A DNA stretch of 23,916 nt from JOPF136 sp035541255 (GCA_035541255.1 DATKNR010000136.1:1-23916), one strand, 5' to 3'. Positions 5,805 through 15,054 are shown, counted from the stretch's first letter. Translations and numbers: made by a program. Notes: generated by a model from the letters alone, not told the origin.

Positions 5805-7928
5805 CTACGGGTTGCTTTTGGGTGGGCCGAGCTTGAAGGGCTGCGCCGTATATTTCGCCACCTCATCCTGGGCGCCGCCGGTGTTGTCGCGGGTTTCGCG
5901 CGCGCGGGCGTATTCGTTCATCGCGCGGTCTCGCAGGCCGGAGAGGTCGTAAATCTTGCCGATGTAGATGTGGCTCCAGACTTCCACCCATTTGGGATCT
6001 AGGTCGCCATCGAGCGCTTCGCGGAACGCTGAGGCCGCGGCCTGATAATTTTTCTGATAGAAGCAGGCTTCGCCGAGGCGGAAGTGGGCGAGCGAGCTGT
6101 TGCGCTGCACGTCTATGGCGTGCTGGTACTGCTGGATGGCCTGATAGAGGTCGCCGCGCTGGGCGTCCTCCTCGCCGCGTGCGATGAGCGCGCGCAGGCG
6201 GAGCTTGGGGCTGGACTTGAGCAGCTCGTTATTCGGGTCGATCGTAATGCCCATGGGCTTGGGGCGGCCAAACGTGTCCACGTTGAATTCGGTGCGCGTG
6301 CCGGTCACCTGAATCGTCTTGAGCTCCGGGTTTCCCTCGGTGGCGATCTTCATTTCCACCGGCATATTGAAGGTTTCCAGCTCCTGAGAGATGGTGCCGC
6401 GGATGGCGAAGCCCTTCTTCAGGCGGTAGACGACATAATTCAGCTTGAATTCGGGGACGCCGGTGGAATTGAGCCACTGCGCGAAAAAGGCAGCCATGTT
6501 TGGCGGCGTCTTCTTCTCGGCCTGGGCGCTCTGCTGCGCGAATTGGTCGGCCAATGCCTGGAACTCATCGAGGCGGACGTTCTTCCCCGCGTATTGCTGA
6601 TAGAAGGCGTGAAGCAAATCGGTGAAGGTCTTGTCACCGAGAGTGGCCTGGAGCATGTGGAAGATCATCGCGCCCTTATTCTGGACGATGGAGCGATATT
6701 CGGGCGTGTAAGGCTTCAGCTCGGAGGCATGAGCGATGGGCGCAGTCTGCTCGTACATGAGCGCACCGACGGCATAATCCTCCAGCGCCAGGTCGAGCGC
6801 CTCGCGGCCCGAGGTGCTCTCCACGTAGAGGGCCTCAGCGTAACGCGCGAGCCCATCGGTAAGCCACACGTCGTCTGCGGTGGCGGCCATCACACTGTTC
6901 CCAAACCACTGGCCGGCGGCAAGCTGGGTGAGCAGACGCGAATTCGTGTGCGGGTCCCAGTCGCGCGGGTCTAGGAGCATGAACCCGGGCGCGGAGTAGC
7001 TGGTCAGCGTGCCCGCCGGGAGCTCGGCGATCGTGAAATGATTGCGGTCCTGCGGGCCAAACACCGACGAGCAGAACGACAGGGCATTGGAAAGCGATTG
7101 GGCATAGGTGTCGGCGAGCTTCGCATCGGATAGCGCCGCTGGCGGCCCGAAGAGAGTGACGCTCAACCCACCGGCCTGTGCCTCCTGCGTCTTCCAAGGG
7201 CCGGCGAGGAAGGAGCCGGCCGGCTGGGGCGTCTTCACATGGAAGGTGTAGAGCAGACCGATGATTCCCTTGTCGGCGGGTTCCGTCTTTTGCTTGGGTT
7301 TGGTTTCGCCGGGCTTGGGGGGAGCGGGCTCGGCGAACAGGATGGTGCGCTTCTGCGGCGGCTCGGCATCACCGGTGCCAACAACCATGATGTTTTCCGA
7401 GGTGATGATGTTGAACTCCGCGGTGTATGCGCCGCCGGGATACTCCACCAGAGGAAACCATCGTCCGGCGCGCAGCAGGATGGCGCTTTCGTCGCCAACG
7501 TATGCCAGGCGCACGCCGCGCACGGGACTGGTCTCGTCATTAATCAGCGGCCCGGAGTAATCCACAATGATGGTGAACGGCTGACCGGGAAGCACCGTCT
7601 GCGGCAGCGGAACCATGATGCGCATGGGCACCTTCGAATCGCGGTCGAAGTGGAGGGCGCGGCCGTCGGCAAGCGTTACATTCTGGATTCCCAAATCCTG
7701 GTGAAGCTGAAGTGTGAGGAGAGCGGAGGGCTCCACCGCCTCGATCTGAATGATGGCGCGCGCAGAAATCGAGTGCTGCTTGAACAGGAGAGCCGCGCTC
7801 ACGTCGTAATGCACGGCACGGAAGGAAATGCGCGCCGGGGCCTGTTCCTGCGCGGAGGAAGCACGTGCGAATAGCAGGAAAGCTGCGGCGGCAACCGTCA
7901 GTACGGCGGATACCAGGGCTCGGCGCAT
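5805..7928 (-). CDS. Exported M1-peptidase-like protein without zinc ligands, C-terminal TPR
   Basis: A 707-residue protein from ATG 7928 (GGAG three bases ahead); the signal peptide is residues 1-26 (ARASSA). A beta-rich M1-like N-terminal domain is followed by a gluzincin-like helical domain. The zinc helix that reads HExxHxWFG in active enzymes is QLAAGQWFG here (residues 335-343), and the third ligand position is Asp358 in WLTDGLARY instead of Glu. Both His and the catalytic Glu are therefore lost while the surrounding fold residues remain. The C-terminal part (about 583-690) has tetratricopeptide-like helices (GDLYQAIQQYQHAI, KNYQAAASAFREAL). An envelope scaffold or peptide-binding role is inferred; hydrolysis is not supported. 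It lies 20 bp after lpxB, probably in the same transcript. Confidence 0.85.
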   Translation of the reverse strand: MRRALVSAVLTVAAAAFLLFARASSAQEQAPARISFRAVHYDVSAALLFKQHSISARAIIQIEAVEPSALLTLQLHQDLGIQNVTLADGRALHFDRDSKVPMRIMVPLPQTVLPGQPFTIIVDYSGPLINDETSPVRGVRLAYVGDESAILLRAGRWFPLVEYPGGAYTAEFNIITSENIMVVGTGDAEPPQKRTILFAEPAPPKPGETKPKQKTEPADKGIIGLLYTFHVKTPQPAGSFLAGPWKTQEAQAGGLSVTLFGPPAALSDAKLADTYAQSLSNALSFCSSVFGPQDRNHFTIAELPAGTLTSYSAPGFMLLDPRDWDPHTNSRLLTQLAAGQWFGNSVMAATADDVWLTDGLARYAEALYVESTSGREALDLALEDYAVGALMYEQTAPIAHASELKPYTPEYRSIVQNKGAMIFHMLQATLGDKTFTDLLHAFYQQYAGKNVRLDEFQALADQFAQQSAQAEKKTPPNMAAFFAQWLNSTGVPEFKLNYVVYRLKKGFAIRGTISQELETFNMPVEMKIATEGNPELKTIQVTGTRTEFNVDTFGRPKPMGITIDPNNELLKSSPKLRLRALIARGEEDAQRGDLYQAIQQYQHAIDVQRNSSLAHFRLGEACFYQKNYQAAASAFREALDGDLDPKWVEVWSHIYIGKIYDLSGLRDRAMNEYARARETRDNTGGAQDEVAKYTAQPFKLGPPKSNP

Positions 7929-7948
7929 AGGCTCCAGTTTACTCCCAT

Positions 7949-9115
7949 CTAGGACGGCAAATTGGGGCCGGGCGTTGCTTGGGAGGAAAGCATTTCGCAG
8001 ACCACATCGGCGGCGCGCGCGATCGCGTCGCCGCGCGGGCCGTGGAGCCGGGCCTCTACGCCCGACAGTTCGCTGCGCATGGTTTCGCGCGCCTCCGGCG
8101 AGTCGAGAAGCCTCCCCACTTCGCGCGCCAGCGCCGGACCCGTGAAATCGTCCTGAATCAATTCCGGAACGACCGGCCGCCCGGCAATCAGATTGGTCAT
8201 GGCGAAAAACGGCGCGCGAATCAACGGGCGCGCGATGGCCGCGGTGAGGGGCGAAACTCGATACACAACCACCGTGGGAGCGCCGCACAGCGCGGCTTCC
8301 ACGGTGGCGGTCCCGCTCGACACGATGGCGACATCGGCCGCGGAAAGAACATCGTATGCCGCGCCGGACGAGATACGGATGTTCAGCGCGGGATCGAGCG
8401 CGGGAGCGAGCGATTCATCCGGCAGGCCCGGCGCCGCGGCGAGCACAAATTGAACGGGACGAGCGGCGGCCAGTTGGCGGCAGCCTTCCAACAGGGGAGG
8501 GAGGTTGTGCGCGACTTCCGCGGGACGGCTGCCGGGCAGCAGGGCCACCACAGGGCGGGCCGGGTCCAGCGAGAGACGCGAGAGGAATTCGTCGCGGGAG
8601 CAGGAAGGTTTGACGCGGCCCACGAGCGGATGGCCGATGTATTCCGCGTTCACTCCGTTTTCCCGGTAAAAATCCATTTCAAACGGGAAGATGCAGAGGG
8701 CGCGCTCGAATCTCCTGCGCACCACCCGCACGCGCCACGGGCGCCACGCCCAGAACTGCGGAGCGATGAAATAAAGATTGCGCACGCCGCGCCGGCGCAG
8801 ATGGCGGGCGAGCCGCAGATGGAATCCCGGAAAATCCACAAGGATAGCGATCGGAGGGCGGCGCGCGTCTACGGCGTCCAGCAGGCGGCGGAAGACGGCG
8901 CGGAGCTCCGGCAGACGATGGAGGATTTCGGTGATGCCCAGGACGCTGACCTCGTGGGATTCGGCGATCAGATCCACGCCGGCTTCGCGCATGTGGTGGC
9001 CGCCAAGGCCGAACAGTTGCGTCGAGCCTCGCTCGCGAAGAGCCGCGGCCAACCGCCCGGCGTGGAGATCGCCGGAGGCTTCGCCGGCGGAGATGAGCAG
9101 CGGCGGAAACTTCAT
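7949..9115 (-). CDS. lpxB: Lipid-A-disaccharide synthase
   Basis: A 388-residue GT-B glycosyltransferase of the LpxB family. It joins UDP-2,3-diacylglucosamine and lipid X to form the tetra-acyl disaccharide of lipid A at the inner face of the inner membrane. Marks are ISAGEASGDLHAG (8-20), the FGLGGHHM segment (35-42), ILVDFPGFHLRLA with the conserved Asp94, the IAPQFWAWRPWR segment and LLPGSRPAEV. Length is normal. ATG 9115 is chosen because the family N-terminus begins there; it has no clear Shine-Dalgarno sequence. It is not beside lpxA or lpxD but 105 bp downstream of an ABC exporter pair and 20 bp upstream of the M1-like gene. Confidence 0.95.
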   Translation of the reverse strand: MKFPPLLISAGEASGDLHAGRLAAALRERGSTQLFGLGGHHMREAGVDLIAESHEVSVLGITEILHRLPELRAVFRRLLDAVDARRPPIAILVDFPGFHLRLARHLRRRGVRNLYFIAPQFWAWRPWRVRVVRRRFERALCIFPFEMDFYRENGVNAEYIGHPLVGRVKPSCSRDEFLSRLSLDPARPVVALLPGSRPAEVAHNLPPLLEGCRQLAAARPVQFVLAAAPGLPDESLAPALDPALNIRISSGAAYDVLSAADVAIVSSGTATVEAALCGAPTVVVYRVSPLTAAIARPLIRAPFFAMTNLIAGRPVVPELIQDDFTGPALAREVGRLLDSPEARETMRSELSGVEARLHGPRGDAIARAADVVCEMLSSQATPGPNLPS

Positions 9116-9220
9116 GAGGGGAGAATACAGGAATCCGCTTCTTGAGTCCCCGGCGAGCAACACGGGCGCACTGCAAGATTGGAGGAGGAAGAGAGGTTGA
9201 AAGCCTCTCCCACGGGAGGC

Positions 9221-11095
9221 TCAGTCATTGGCGGGGACGGCTGCGCTCGAAGTGTCGTCGGCAAGGGCGGGCACGCGCAGCTCCTGATCCTTGTACTGTA
9301 GCTGATAGAGGCGGTGATAAATGCCGCGGCGCGCGAGCAGCTCCTGGTGCGTGCCCTGTTCGCGCAGCCGGCTCTTGTGGAACACCAGGATCTGACTGGC
9401 ATGCTGGATGGTGCTGAGCCGATGGGCGATGACGATCGCGGTGCGGCCGGAGAGGAGGCGATCGAGCGCGGCGCGGATGGTCAGTTCGGTTTTCGTGTCC
9501 ACGCTGGAGGTGGCCTCATCGAGAATCAGGAATCGCGGATTGTGCGCCAGGGCGCGCGCAAAGCTGACCAACTGACGCTGGCCAACGGAGAAGGTCGAAC
9601 CGCGCTCGCCGACCGGAGTGGCGGAGCCTTCCGGAAGCGTCCGGAGGAAGGGGCCGAGGCCGACTTCTTCGAGCGCACGGTCCACGGAGTGGCGGTCTAT
9701 GCCCTCGGTGCCCATGCGTACGTTGGATTCGAGCGTGCCGGAAAACAGGACGGGGTCCTGGAGGACGATCCCGAAATGGCGGCGGAGGTCGTGCAGGTCG
9801 TACTCGCGGATGTCGCGTCCGTCCAGCAGAATCTGGCCGCGCTGGACGTCGTAAAAGCGCAGCAGCAGGGAGATTACCGTGGTTTTTCCCGCGCCTGTAT
9901 GGCCGACAATGGCCACCGTCTGACCGGGACGGACGCGGAAGGAAACATCGCGGAGGACCCAGTCCTCTTCGGATGGCTGCGCGCCCCCGGTGTAGGCAAA
10001 CCAGACGTGGCTGAATTCGATTTCGCCGCGGGGAACGCCGAGGGGCACGGGCGATTCCGGCGACTGGATGGTGATGGGCTCATCGAGCAGGCGGAAGATG
10101 CGCTCGGAGCTGGCCATGGCGGTCTGGAGGATGTTGAACTTTTCGCTGAGGTCCTGAATGGGGCGGAAGAACTGCTGCGCGTACTGGATGAAGGCAACGA
10201 TGGTGCCGACGGTAAGCGTTCCGGCAAGCACGCGAAGGCCGCCGTACCAGAGGACGATTGCGATCGCGAGGACGCCGAGTAGTTCGACGGCGGGATAGAA
10301 GAGCGCGAAGGCGAGGATAGCGTCCTTATAGGCGGCCATGTGGGCGCGATTCGCTTCCTCAAACTGGGCGCGGGCTTTCTTCTCGCGGTTGAACAACTGC
10401 ACCACGGACATGCCCGTGATGTGTTCCTGGAGGAACGAATTGATGCGCGCAATGGCGACACGAATCTTGCGGTTGGCGTCGCGGACGCTGCGGCGGAAGA
10501 TCAGCGTGGCCAGCACGATGAGGGGGATCACCCCGAAGGCCGCCAGGGCGAGGCGCCAGTCGAGCCGCAGCATGGCGATGACGATGGCGGCGAGGATGAA
10601 GCAGTTGCCGAGCATGGCCACGACGCCGGACGCAAACAGATCGTTGAGCGTGTCCACATCGGTGGTCAGGCGCGTGACGAGACGGCCCAGGGGATTGCGA
10701 TCGAAAAACGCGAGAGGAAGCTTCTGGAGGCGCTCGAAGAGCTCGCGACGGAGGTCGTACATGGCGAACTGGCCAACGCGCTGCATCATCCGCGTCTGCG
10801 TGTAGTCGAGCGCAAACCGGCTGGAGAGGGCGGCGAGGTAAATCAGCACGATCCAGCCGATTCCGCGCATGGCCATGTCGTAGGTGATGCGGCCCGCCAG
10901 CGCGGGGACCAGAAATCGGTCCACCGTGACCTTGAGGAGCAACGGTCCGGCTATGGCCAGCATCCCGCTGGCAAGTGAAAGAATGACGGCGAAGATGACG
11001 CGGCCTCGATACGGGCGCAGATAGCCCAGCAACCGGCTTGTGAGCCGGCTGTCGTAGAGTTTGCCGAGAGCTTCTTCTTCGTGATGACTTGCCAT
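9221..11095 (-). CDS. Heterodimeric ABC exporter, half with catalytic Glu and altered signature
   Basis: A 624-residue half transporter: six membrane helices (about residues 30-320), then a nucleotide-binding domain. Walker A GHTGAGKT is at 398-405. The signature is FSVGQ (502-506) instead of LSGGQ. Walker B LILDE ends in catalytic Glu527, and the H-loop His is 558. The degenerate signature complements the degenerate Walker B of the partner gene 21 bp upstream, the arrangement of TM287/288-type exporters with one consensus ATP site. Substrate is unknown. Lipids or lipophilic compounds are usual, and lpxB immediately downstream makes a lipid role worth considering. Confidence 0.92.
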   Translation of the reverse strand: MASHHEEEALGKLYDSRLTSRLLGYLRPYRGRVIFAVILSLASGMLAIAGPLLLKVTVDRFLVPALAGRITYDMAMRGIGWIVLIYLAALSSRFALDYTQTRMMQRVGQFAMYDLRRELFERLQKLPLAFFDRNPLGRLVTRLTTDVDTLNDLFASGVVAMLGNCFILAAIVIAMLRLDWRLALAAFGVIPLIVLATLIFRRSVRDANRKIRVAIARINSFLQEHITGMSVVQLFNREKKARAQFEEANRAHMAAYKDAILAFALFYPAVELLGVLAIAIVLWYGGLRVLAGTLTVGTIVAFIQYAQQFFRPIQDLSEKFNILQTAMASSERIFRLLDEPITIQSPESPVPLGVPRGEIEFSHVWFAYTGGAQPSEEDWVLRDVSFRVRPGQTVAIVGHTGAGKTTVISLLLRFYDVQRGQILLDGRDIREYDLHDLRRHFGIVLQDPVLFSGTLESNVRMGTEGIDRHSVDRALEEVGLGPFLRTLPEGSATPVGERGSTFSVGQRQLVSFARALAHNPRFLILDEATSSVDTKTELTIRAALDRLLSGRTAIVIAHRLSTIQHASQILVFHKSRLREQGTHQELLARRGIYHRLYQLQYKDQELRVPALADDTSSAAVPAND

Positions 11096-11116
11096 GTGGT
11101 ATTCGCTCGGCTTGGC

Positions 11117-13015
11117 TCAGACCCGGGCCAGCTCCTCCTCGAGCAACTGTTTCTGGTACAGATCCGCGTAATAACCGCCGCGGCCGATGAGATCTTCATG
11201 TGTGCCGGACTCGACGATGCGGCCCTCGCGCAGGACGACAATTTTGTCCGCGTGGCGCACGGTGGAGCAGCGATGGGAGATGAGCAGGGTCGTGCGGTTG
11301 CGCATGATCTCGGCGAGGCCGCGAAGGATGCGTTCCTCGGTTTCCGTGTCGACATTGGCGAGAGCGTCGTCCAGAACGAGGATCTTGGGATTCCGGATCA
11401 GCGCCCGGGCCAGCGCGGTGCGCTGTTTCTGTCCGCCGGAAAGGGTAAGGCCGCGCTCGCCGACGAGCGTGGCGAATTGCTTGGGAAAATCCAGAATTTC
11501 CTCGCGGATGCTGGCGATGTGCGCGGAGCGGTCGATGTCGAGATCCGATGCGTCCTCAACGCCGAATGCGATGTTTTCGCGGATGGTTTCGCTGAACAAG
11601 AAAGTGTCCTGCTGGACGTAGCCAATGGAGCGCCGCAGGGTTTCGAGAGGCCACTCCGCGATCGGATGGCCGTCGATGAGCACCATTCCGGCGGGCGCAT
11701 CCCAGAGCCGGGCGACCAGGGTGGCGAGGGTGGATTTGCCGCTCCCGGTGGGGCCGACGATGGCGACCGTGGAACCCGCGGGGATTTTCAGGCTCACGTC
11801 GTCCAGCACCGGGCGCGCACTGGGACTCAGCTCCGCAGCGGGGTGGCGGAAGGTGAGATGGCGGAATTCGATTTCGCCGCGGATCTCAGCGCCGGCGGGG
11901 AGGGAGGCGGCGCGGTCGTCAATTTCGGGCTCGGCGATGAGCACGTGGCGCAGGCGGCCCATTGACGCGGCGCCACGCTGGAAGATATTGGTCACCCAGC
12001 CGAGCGCAACCATGGGCCACACCAGCTGGGTGATGTATCCGTAAAACGCCATCAGTGAGCCGAGAGAGAAATTCGCCGTGAGCGTGAGCCGGCTGCCCTG
12101 CCAGAGAACGATGAGGAAGACGATGCCGATCAGGAATTCCAGGGCGGGGAAGAACAGGCTCCAGGCGGCGATGAGTTCCATGTTGCTGTCGACGTAATCC
12201 TTGTTTTGGCCCTCGAAGGCGCGGCTTTCAAAATCCTCCTGGCAGAAGGCGCGGACCACGCGGATTCCGGTCAGGTTTTCCTGCACCCGGGCGGAGAGAG
12301 AGGCGAGAAGGGCCTGGATTTTTTCGTAACGATCGTGAATCACTTTTCCGAAATAGCGCACGGCCAGCGCCACGGCGGGCACGGGGAGGAACACCAGAAG
12401 AGTGAGCTGGGGAGAGATGCGCGTCATGATCGCGGTCGCCAGCACCATGATGACGATTGTGTTCAGGCTGTACATGATGCCGGGGCCGAGCACCATGCGG
12501 ACCGCGTTCAGGTCGTTGGTGCACCGGCTCATCAGCTCGCCGGTGCGATTGCGGACGTAGAAGGCGGGCTCCATGCCCAGCAGGTGGTCGAGCAATTCGC
12601 TGCGCAGGTCATATTCAATGTCGCGAGAGACGCCGATGAGGATGTTCCGTGTGAGGAAAGAAAAGAAGCCCTTGACGAGCACGATGCCGAGCAACGTGAG
12701 GCTGAAGAACATGAGGGTCTCGCCGCTGAGCGGGCGATAAAACGAAAGCAGAAAACGCTCGATGGGCCCGGGGAGGGCGCTCATACGTTCGAGGAGGGCA
12801 TGCGCGCCGGACAGGGAGTCGATGATCGTGCCCATGACCAGCGGCAGCAAGGCGCCAACCAGCCCGCCAATCAGCAGCGTTGCCACTCCCAGGGCCATGC
12901 TCCAGCGATAGCGCCCAAAATAGGGGACCAGTGTGCTCAGGTTTTTCAGCGGAGATGCCTTGGCGGAGGGCTGGCGGGACCGGGTTGCCGCTGCTGGAGT
13001 TGCTGCCGCGCTCAT
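11117..13015 (-). CDS. Heterodimeric ABC exporter, half with degenerate Walker B
   Basis: A 632-residue half transporter with about six membrane helices (35-325) and a nucleotide-binding domain. Walker A GPTGSGKS is at 421-428 and the signature is canonical LSGGQ (525-529). Walker B reads ILVLDD, with Asp550 where the catalytic Glu should be; the H-loop His is 581. This half therefore supplies the good signature to the partner's consensus site and carries the non-hydrolytic site itself. Its ATG overlaps the stop of the upstream lipoprotein gene as ATGA, so the lipoprotein and exporter are translationally coupled. Residues 1-22 are a poorly conserved Ala/Ser-rich tail. Confidence 0.92.
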   Translation of the reverse strand: MSAAATPAAATRSRQPSAKASPLKNLSTLVPYFGRYRWSMALGVATLLIGGLVGALLPLVMGTIIDSLSGAHALLERMSALPGPIERFLLSFYRPLSGETLMFFSLTLLGIVLVKGFFSFLTRNILIGVSRDIEYDLRSELLDHLLGMEPAFYVRNRTGELMSRCTNDLNAVRMVLGPGIMYSLNTIVIMVLATAIMTRISPQLTLLVFLPVPAVALAVRYFGKVIHDRYEKIQALLASLSARVQENLTGIRVVRAFCQEDFESRAFEGQNKDYVDSNMELIAAWSLFFPALEFLIGIVFLIVLWQGSRLTLTANFSLGSLMAFYGYITQLVWPMVALGWVTNIFQRGAASMGRLRHVLIAEPEIDDRAASLPAGAEIRGEIEFRHLTFRHPAAELSPSARPVLDDVSLKIPAGSTVAIVGPTGSGKSTLATLVARLWDAPAGMVLIDGHPIAEWPLETLRRSIGYVQQDTFLFSETIRENIAFGVEDASDLDIDRSAHIASIREEILDFPKQFATLVGERGLTLSGGQKQRTALARALIRNPKILVLDDALANVDTETEERILRGLAEIMRNRTTLLISHRCSTVRHADKIVVLREGRIVESGTHEDLIGRGGYYADLYQKQLLEEELARV

Positions 13016-13653
13016 TTATCGTCCACCTTTACCGATTGGCCGCCGGGAGTGGGCAGGGGCTCCAGAAACCGTTTTCCCGATGGGTCGAGAGAATCATACT
13101 CCTTCCGCTTTGGATTCCAGGCCACATGAACGGTTTCGAGTTTCGTTCCCGGAGGGAGGTTCAGGGGAGTAAATTCGAGGCGGAAGCCGCTATCCGGCGT
13201 CTTTTCATAGTGCATCCGCCAGCTCGATACAGGAACCCGGATGCGGTCCAGGTAACCCCGCCTGTTCTTCAGATGCTCGTCGGCATGAAAGGATTCCATC
13301 CAGGATGTGCCCGTGTGCACCAGAATGGAGACGCGAATCACATCCACTGTGGTTTCCGGATTTTGCGCGGCCGCGGGAGCAGCGGCGCCCGGCTGCGCCG
13401 CGGCTGCCAGACGGTTGACGGCCAGCACATGACGTCCCCCCGCTTCCGGGAAATCGCCATAGGCTTGAGCCTCTCCGTCAGGGCCAAAAGCAGCCTGGGC
13501 TACGCTGACCACGTCGTCCGGCATGGTGGGCGCGGGCGGCAGGTGCGGTTCAGAGTTCGACGAGTTGGAGGAAGAGGAGCAGGCGGCCAGAAGCCCCGCC
13601 AGCAGGAGGGCAGCGGCGGCAAGGGGGCGATCAGTCCTGCGCTTCGATGGCAT
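13012..13653 (-). CDS. Lipoprotein of unknown function coupled to the ABC exporter
   Basis: A 213-residue protein with a lipoprotein signal: basic start (MPSKRRTDR), hydrophobic core and lipobox LAAC with Cys25. A low-complexity Ser/Asn linker follows. The mature part is mostly beta with a conserved-looking VHTGTSWMESFHADEHLKN segment and an alanine/proline-rich insert. ATG 13653 is preferred (GAGG nine bases ahead) over the in-frame TTG at 13668. Its start overlaps the upstream gene and its stop overlaps the exporter start, so it may be an envelope partner of the transporter; this is inference from context only. No known domain recognised. Confidence 0.8.
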   Translation of the reverse strand: MPSKRRTDRPLAAAALLLAGLLAACSSSSNSSNSEPHLPPAPTMPDDVVSVAQAAFGPDGEAQAYGDFPEAGGRHVLAVNRLAAAAQPGAAAPAAAQNPETTVDVIRVSILVHTGTSWMESFHADEHLKNRRGYLDRIRVPVSSWRMHYEKTPDSGFRLEFTPLNLPPGTKLETVHVAWNPKRKEYDSLDPSGKRFLEPLPTPGGQSVKVDDK

Positions 13654-14320
13654 CGAGACGAGCCTCAAAATCTTCTTCCCCTTCGGAAGTCAGCAGCAGG
13701 CCCCGCTCGCGAGCCAGGGGCACATCCTGAGCGATGAGCTGCATCCAGCCCTGGAGGCGGCGAATGTTTTCGCGTGTGCGCGCGGCGTATTCGCGCAGCT
13801 TTTCCGCATCAGACATGCGGCGGAGAAATTCCTCCTCGGCGGGATGCTGAGGCGCGAGCGCGGCGCGGGCGGAGCTGCCATTGCCGAGCAGGCCGGCATG
13901 TCCCGTGAACAGGTGCTCAAAGCCGAGGTCGGCGCTGAAGTGGCCGGCTTCGCGGTAGAGGCCCTCTTCGAAATCGGGGGCGTGACAAACAATCTCCAGG
14001 CGCTGCGGTTGTTCGGCCCAAAGACCGGAAGAGGAGTCGTAGACCCACAGGTCCCACCAGGCTTCGAGCTCGAGGGCCGAATCCATCTGGAGTGACTCGC
14101 CAAGAGATTCGATGAGTTCCGCGGGCTGCGTGGGGGCAGAGCGCAAATCCCGCTCGAGCACGGGAGCCTCGGCCGTCTCGATGGCCCGCAGGACGAGCTG
14201 GGTGAAACCGGGCCGGGTGCGTGAAAAAGGAACCGTGGCCAGGAATTTGAGGAGCAACCCCGGCAGCGTGGCCTCGGAAACCTCGCGGCACCAGACCCTT
14301 AAATAAGCGCGATTGGACAC
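13631..14320 (-). CDS. Protein of unknown function, first gene of the exporter cluster
   Basis: A 229-residue soluble protein from GTG 14320. I do not recognise the family. It is rich in Trp, Glu and Leu (SALELEAWWDLWVYD; then GHFSADLGFEHLFTGHAGLLG), with a helical, charged C-terminal third that could form a coiled coil. The start is uncertain: an ATG at 14359 in frame would add 13 residues. A TATAAT lies seven bases before the GTG (14326-14331 read on the minus strand), so the transcript could be leaderless. The 3' end overlaps the lipoprotein start by 23 bases. Confidence 0.75.
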   Translation of the reverse strand: MSNRAYLRVWCREVSEATLPGLLLKFLATVPFSRTRPGFTQLVLRAIETAEAPVLERDLRSAPTQPAELIESLGESLQMDSALELEAWWDLWVYDSSSGLWAEQPQRLEIVCHAPDFEEGLYREAGHFSADLGFEHLFTGHAGLLGNGSSARAALAPQHPAEEEFLRRMSDAEKLREYAARTRENIRRLQGWMQLIAQDVPLARERGLLLTSEGEEDFEARLDAIEAQD

Positions 14321-14463
14321 CCCGTTATTATAGCCGTTCTCGGGAGTGGGGCTTGCCATCCAATCTGCTTGCGCGAGCCGATGAGGCCCGCGCAGGCGCG
14401 TCTTATTCATTCTTGCGTCCAGCGCAGGCGGATTGCGAGCCGGGCTCTGCAGGGGCCGGGGGG

Positions 14464-15054
14464 CTAGCCCTGCTTCTTTGTCGTGCTGGCGGACTTTGCC
14501 GAGACGTCGTGAAGCATGGTGCGGGCGAGCTTCAAGTGTTCCTCGAGAGTGGGAAGCGCGTCGGAAGCGAAAGTCTTGAGCCCGTCGTTCTTGCCATCCT
14601 TGGCCTGGGTCTTGAAGGCGGCGATGTCCACCTCGTGGTCGTGGACCATGTCATGCGCGTATGCACGATCGAAAGCGGCGCCGGAGAGCTTGGAGAGACG
14701 GTCGTAGACCGACTGGTCGTGAGCGCTGAGCTCGGTGGGGAGGGTGAGTTTATCGGCGGCTGCGGTGGTCTTCAGCTGGTCGTTGATCCTCGTGTGGTCC
14801 GCCACCATGCGCTTGCCGAAATCTTTGACAACTTCGGAGTGGCCCTTCTCCTCAGCGAGTTGTCCGAACTTCACTTCCGCCATGCCACCCTCGGCAGCGG
14901 CCTTGGCGAACTCGGCATCGGACATGACGTGGGCTGTGGTCTTGGCCGGGGTCTTGGACGCCGGCAGGGCAGTGGCGGAAGCGGCCGGCGCGCCGCAGAA
15001 GACGGCGAGCGAGGCCGAGAGAGCCGTAGCGAGAAGAATGCCGTTCAGGGTCAT
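14464..15054 (-). CDS. Exported DUF4142 protein (ferritin-like helical)
   Basis: A 196-residue protein starting at ATG 15054 with GGAGG seven bases ahead, a decisive start. Signal peptide about residues 1-27 (GAPAASA). The mature part matches DUF4142 (PF13628), a predicted ferritin-like helical bundle: MSDAEFAKAAAEGGMAEVKF, GKRMVADHTRIND and AHDMVHDHEVDIAAFK segments with regularly placed His and Glu. The family has no assigned reaction; oxidative-stress or metal links have been suggested. The gene is monocistronic-looking and divergent from the methyltransferase at 15258. Confidence 0.88.
   Translation of the reverse strand: MTLNGILLATALSASLAVFCGAPAASATALPASKTPAKTTAHVMSDAEFAKAAAEGGMAEVKFGQLAEEKGHSEVVKDFGKRMVADHTRINDQLKTTAAADKLTLPTELSAHDQSVYDRLSKLSGAAFDRAYAHDMVHDHEVDIAAFKTQAKDGKNDGLKTFASDALPTLEEHLKLARTMLHDVSAKSASTTKKQG

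Noticed and set aside
7929..8288. N-terminal extension of the M1-like gene to 8288
   Set aside because: It overlaps lpxB by over 300 bases in another frame, while ATG 7928 gives a signal peptide and has GGAG ahead.
7979..9145. 388-codon plus-strand frame opposite lpxB
   Set aside because: Antisense shadow of a convincing LpxB; no motif or Shine-Dalgarno sequence.
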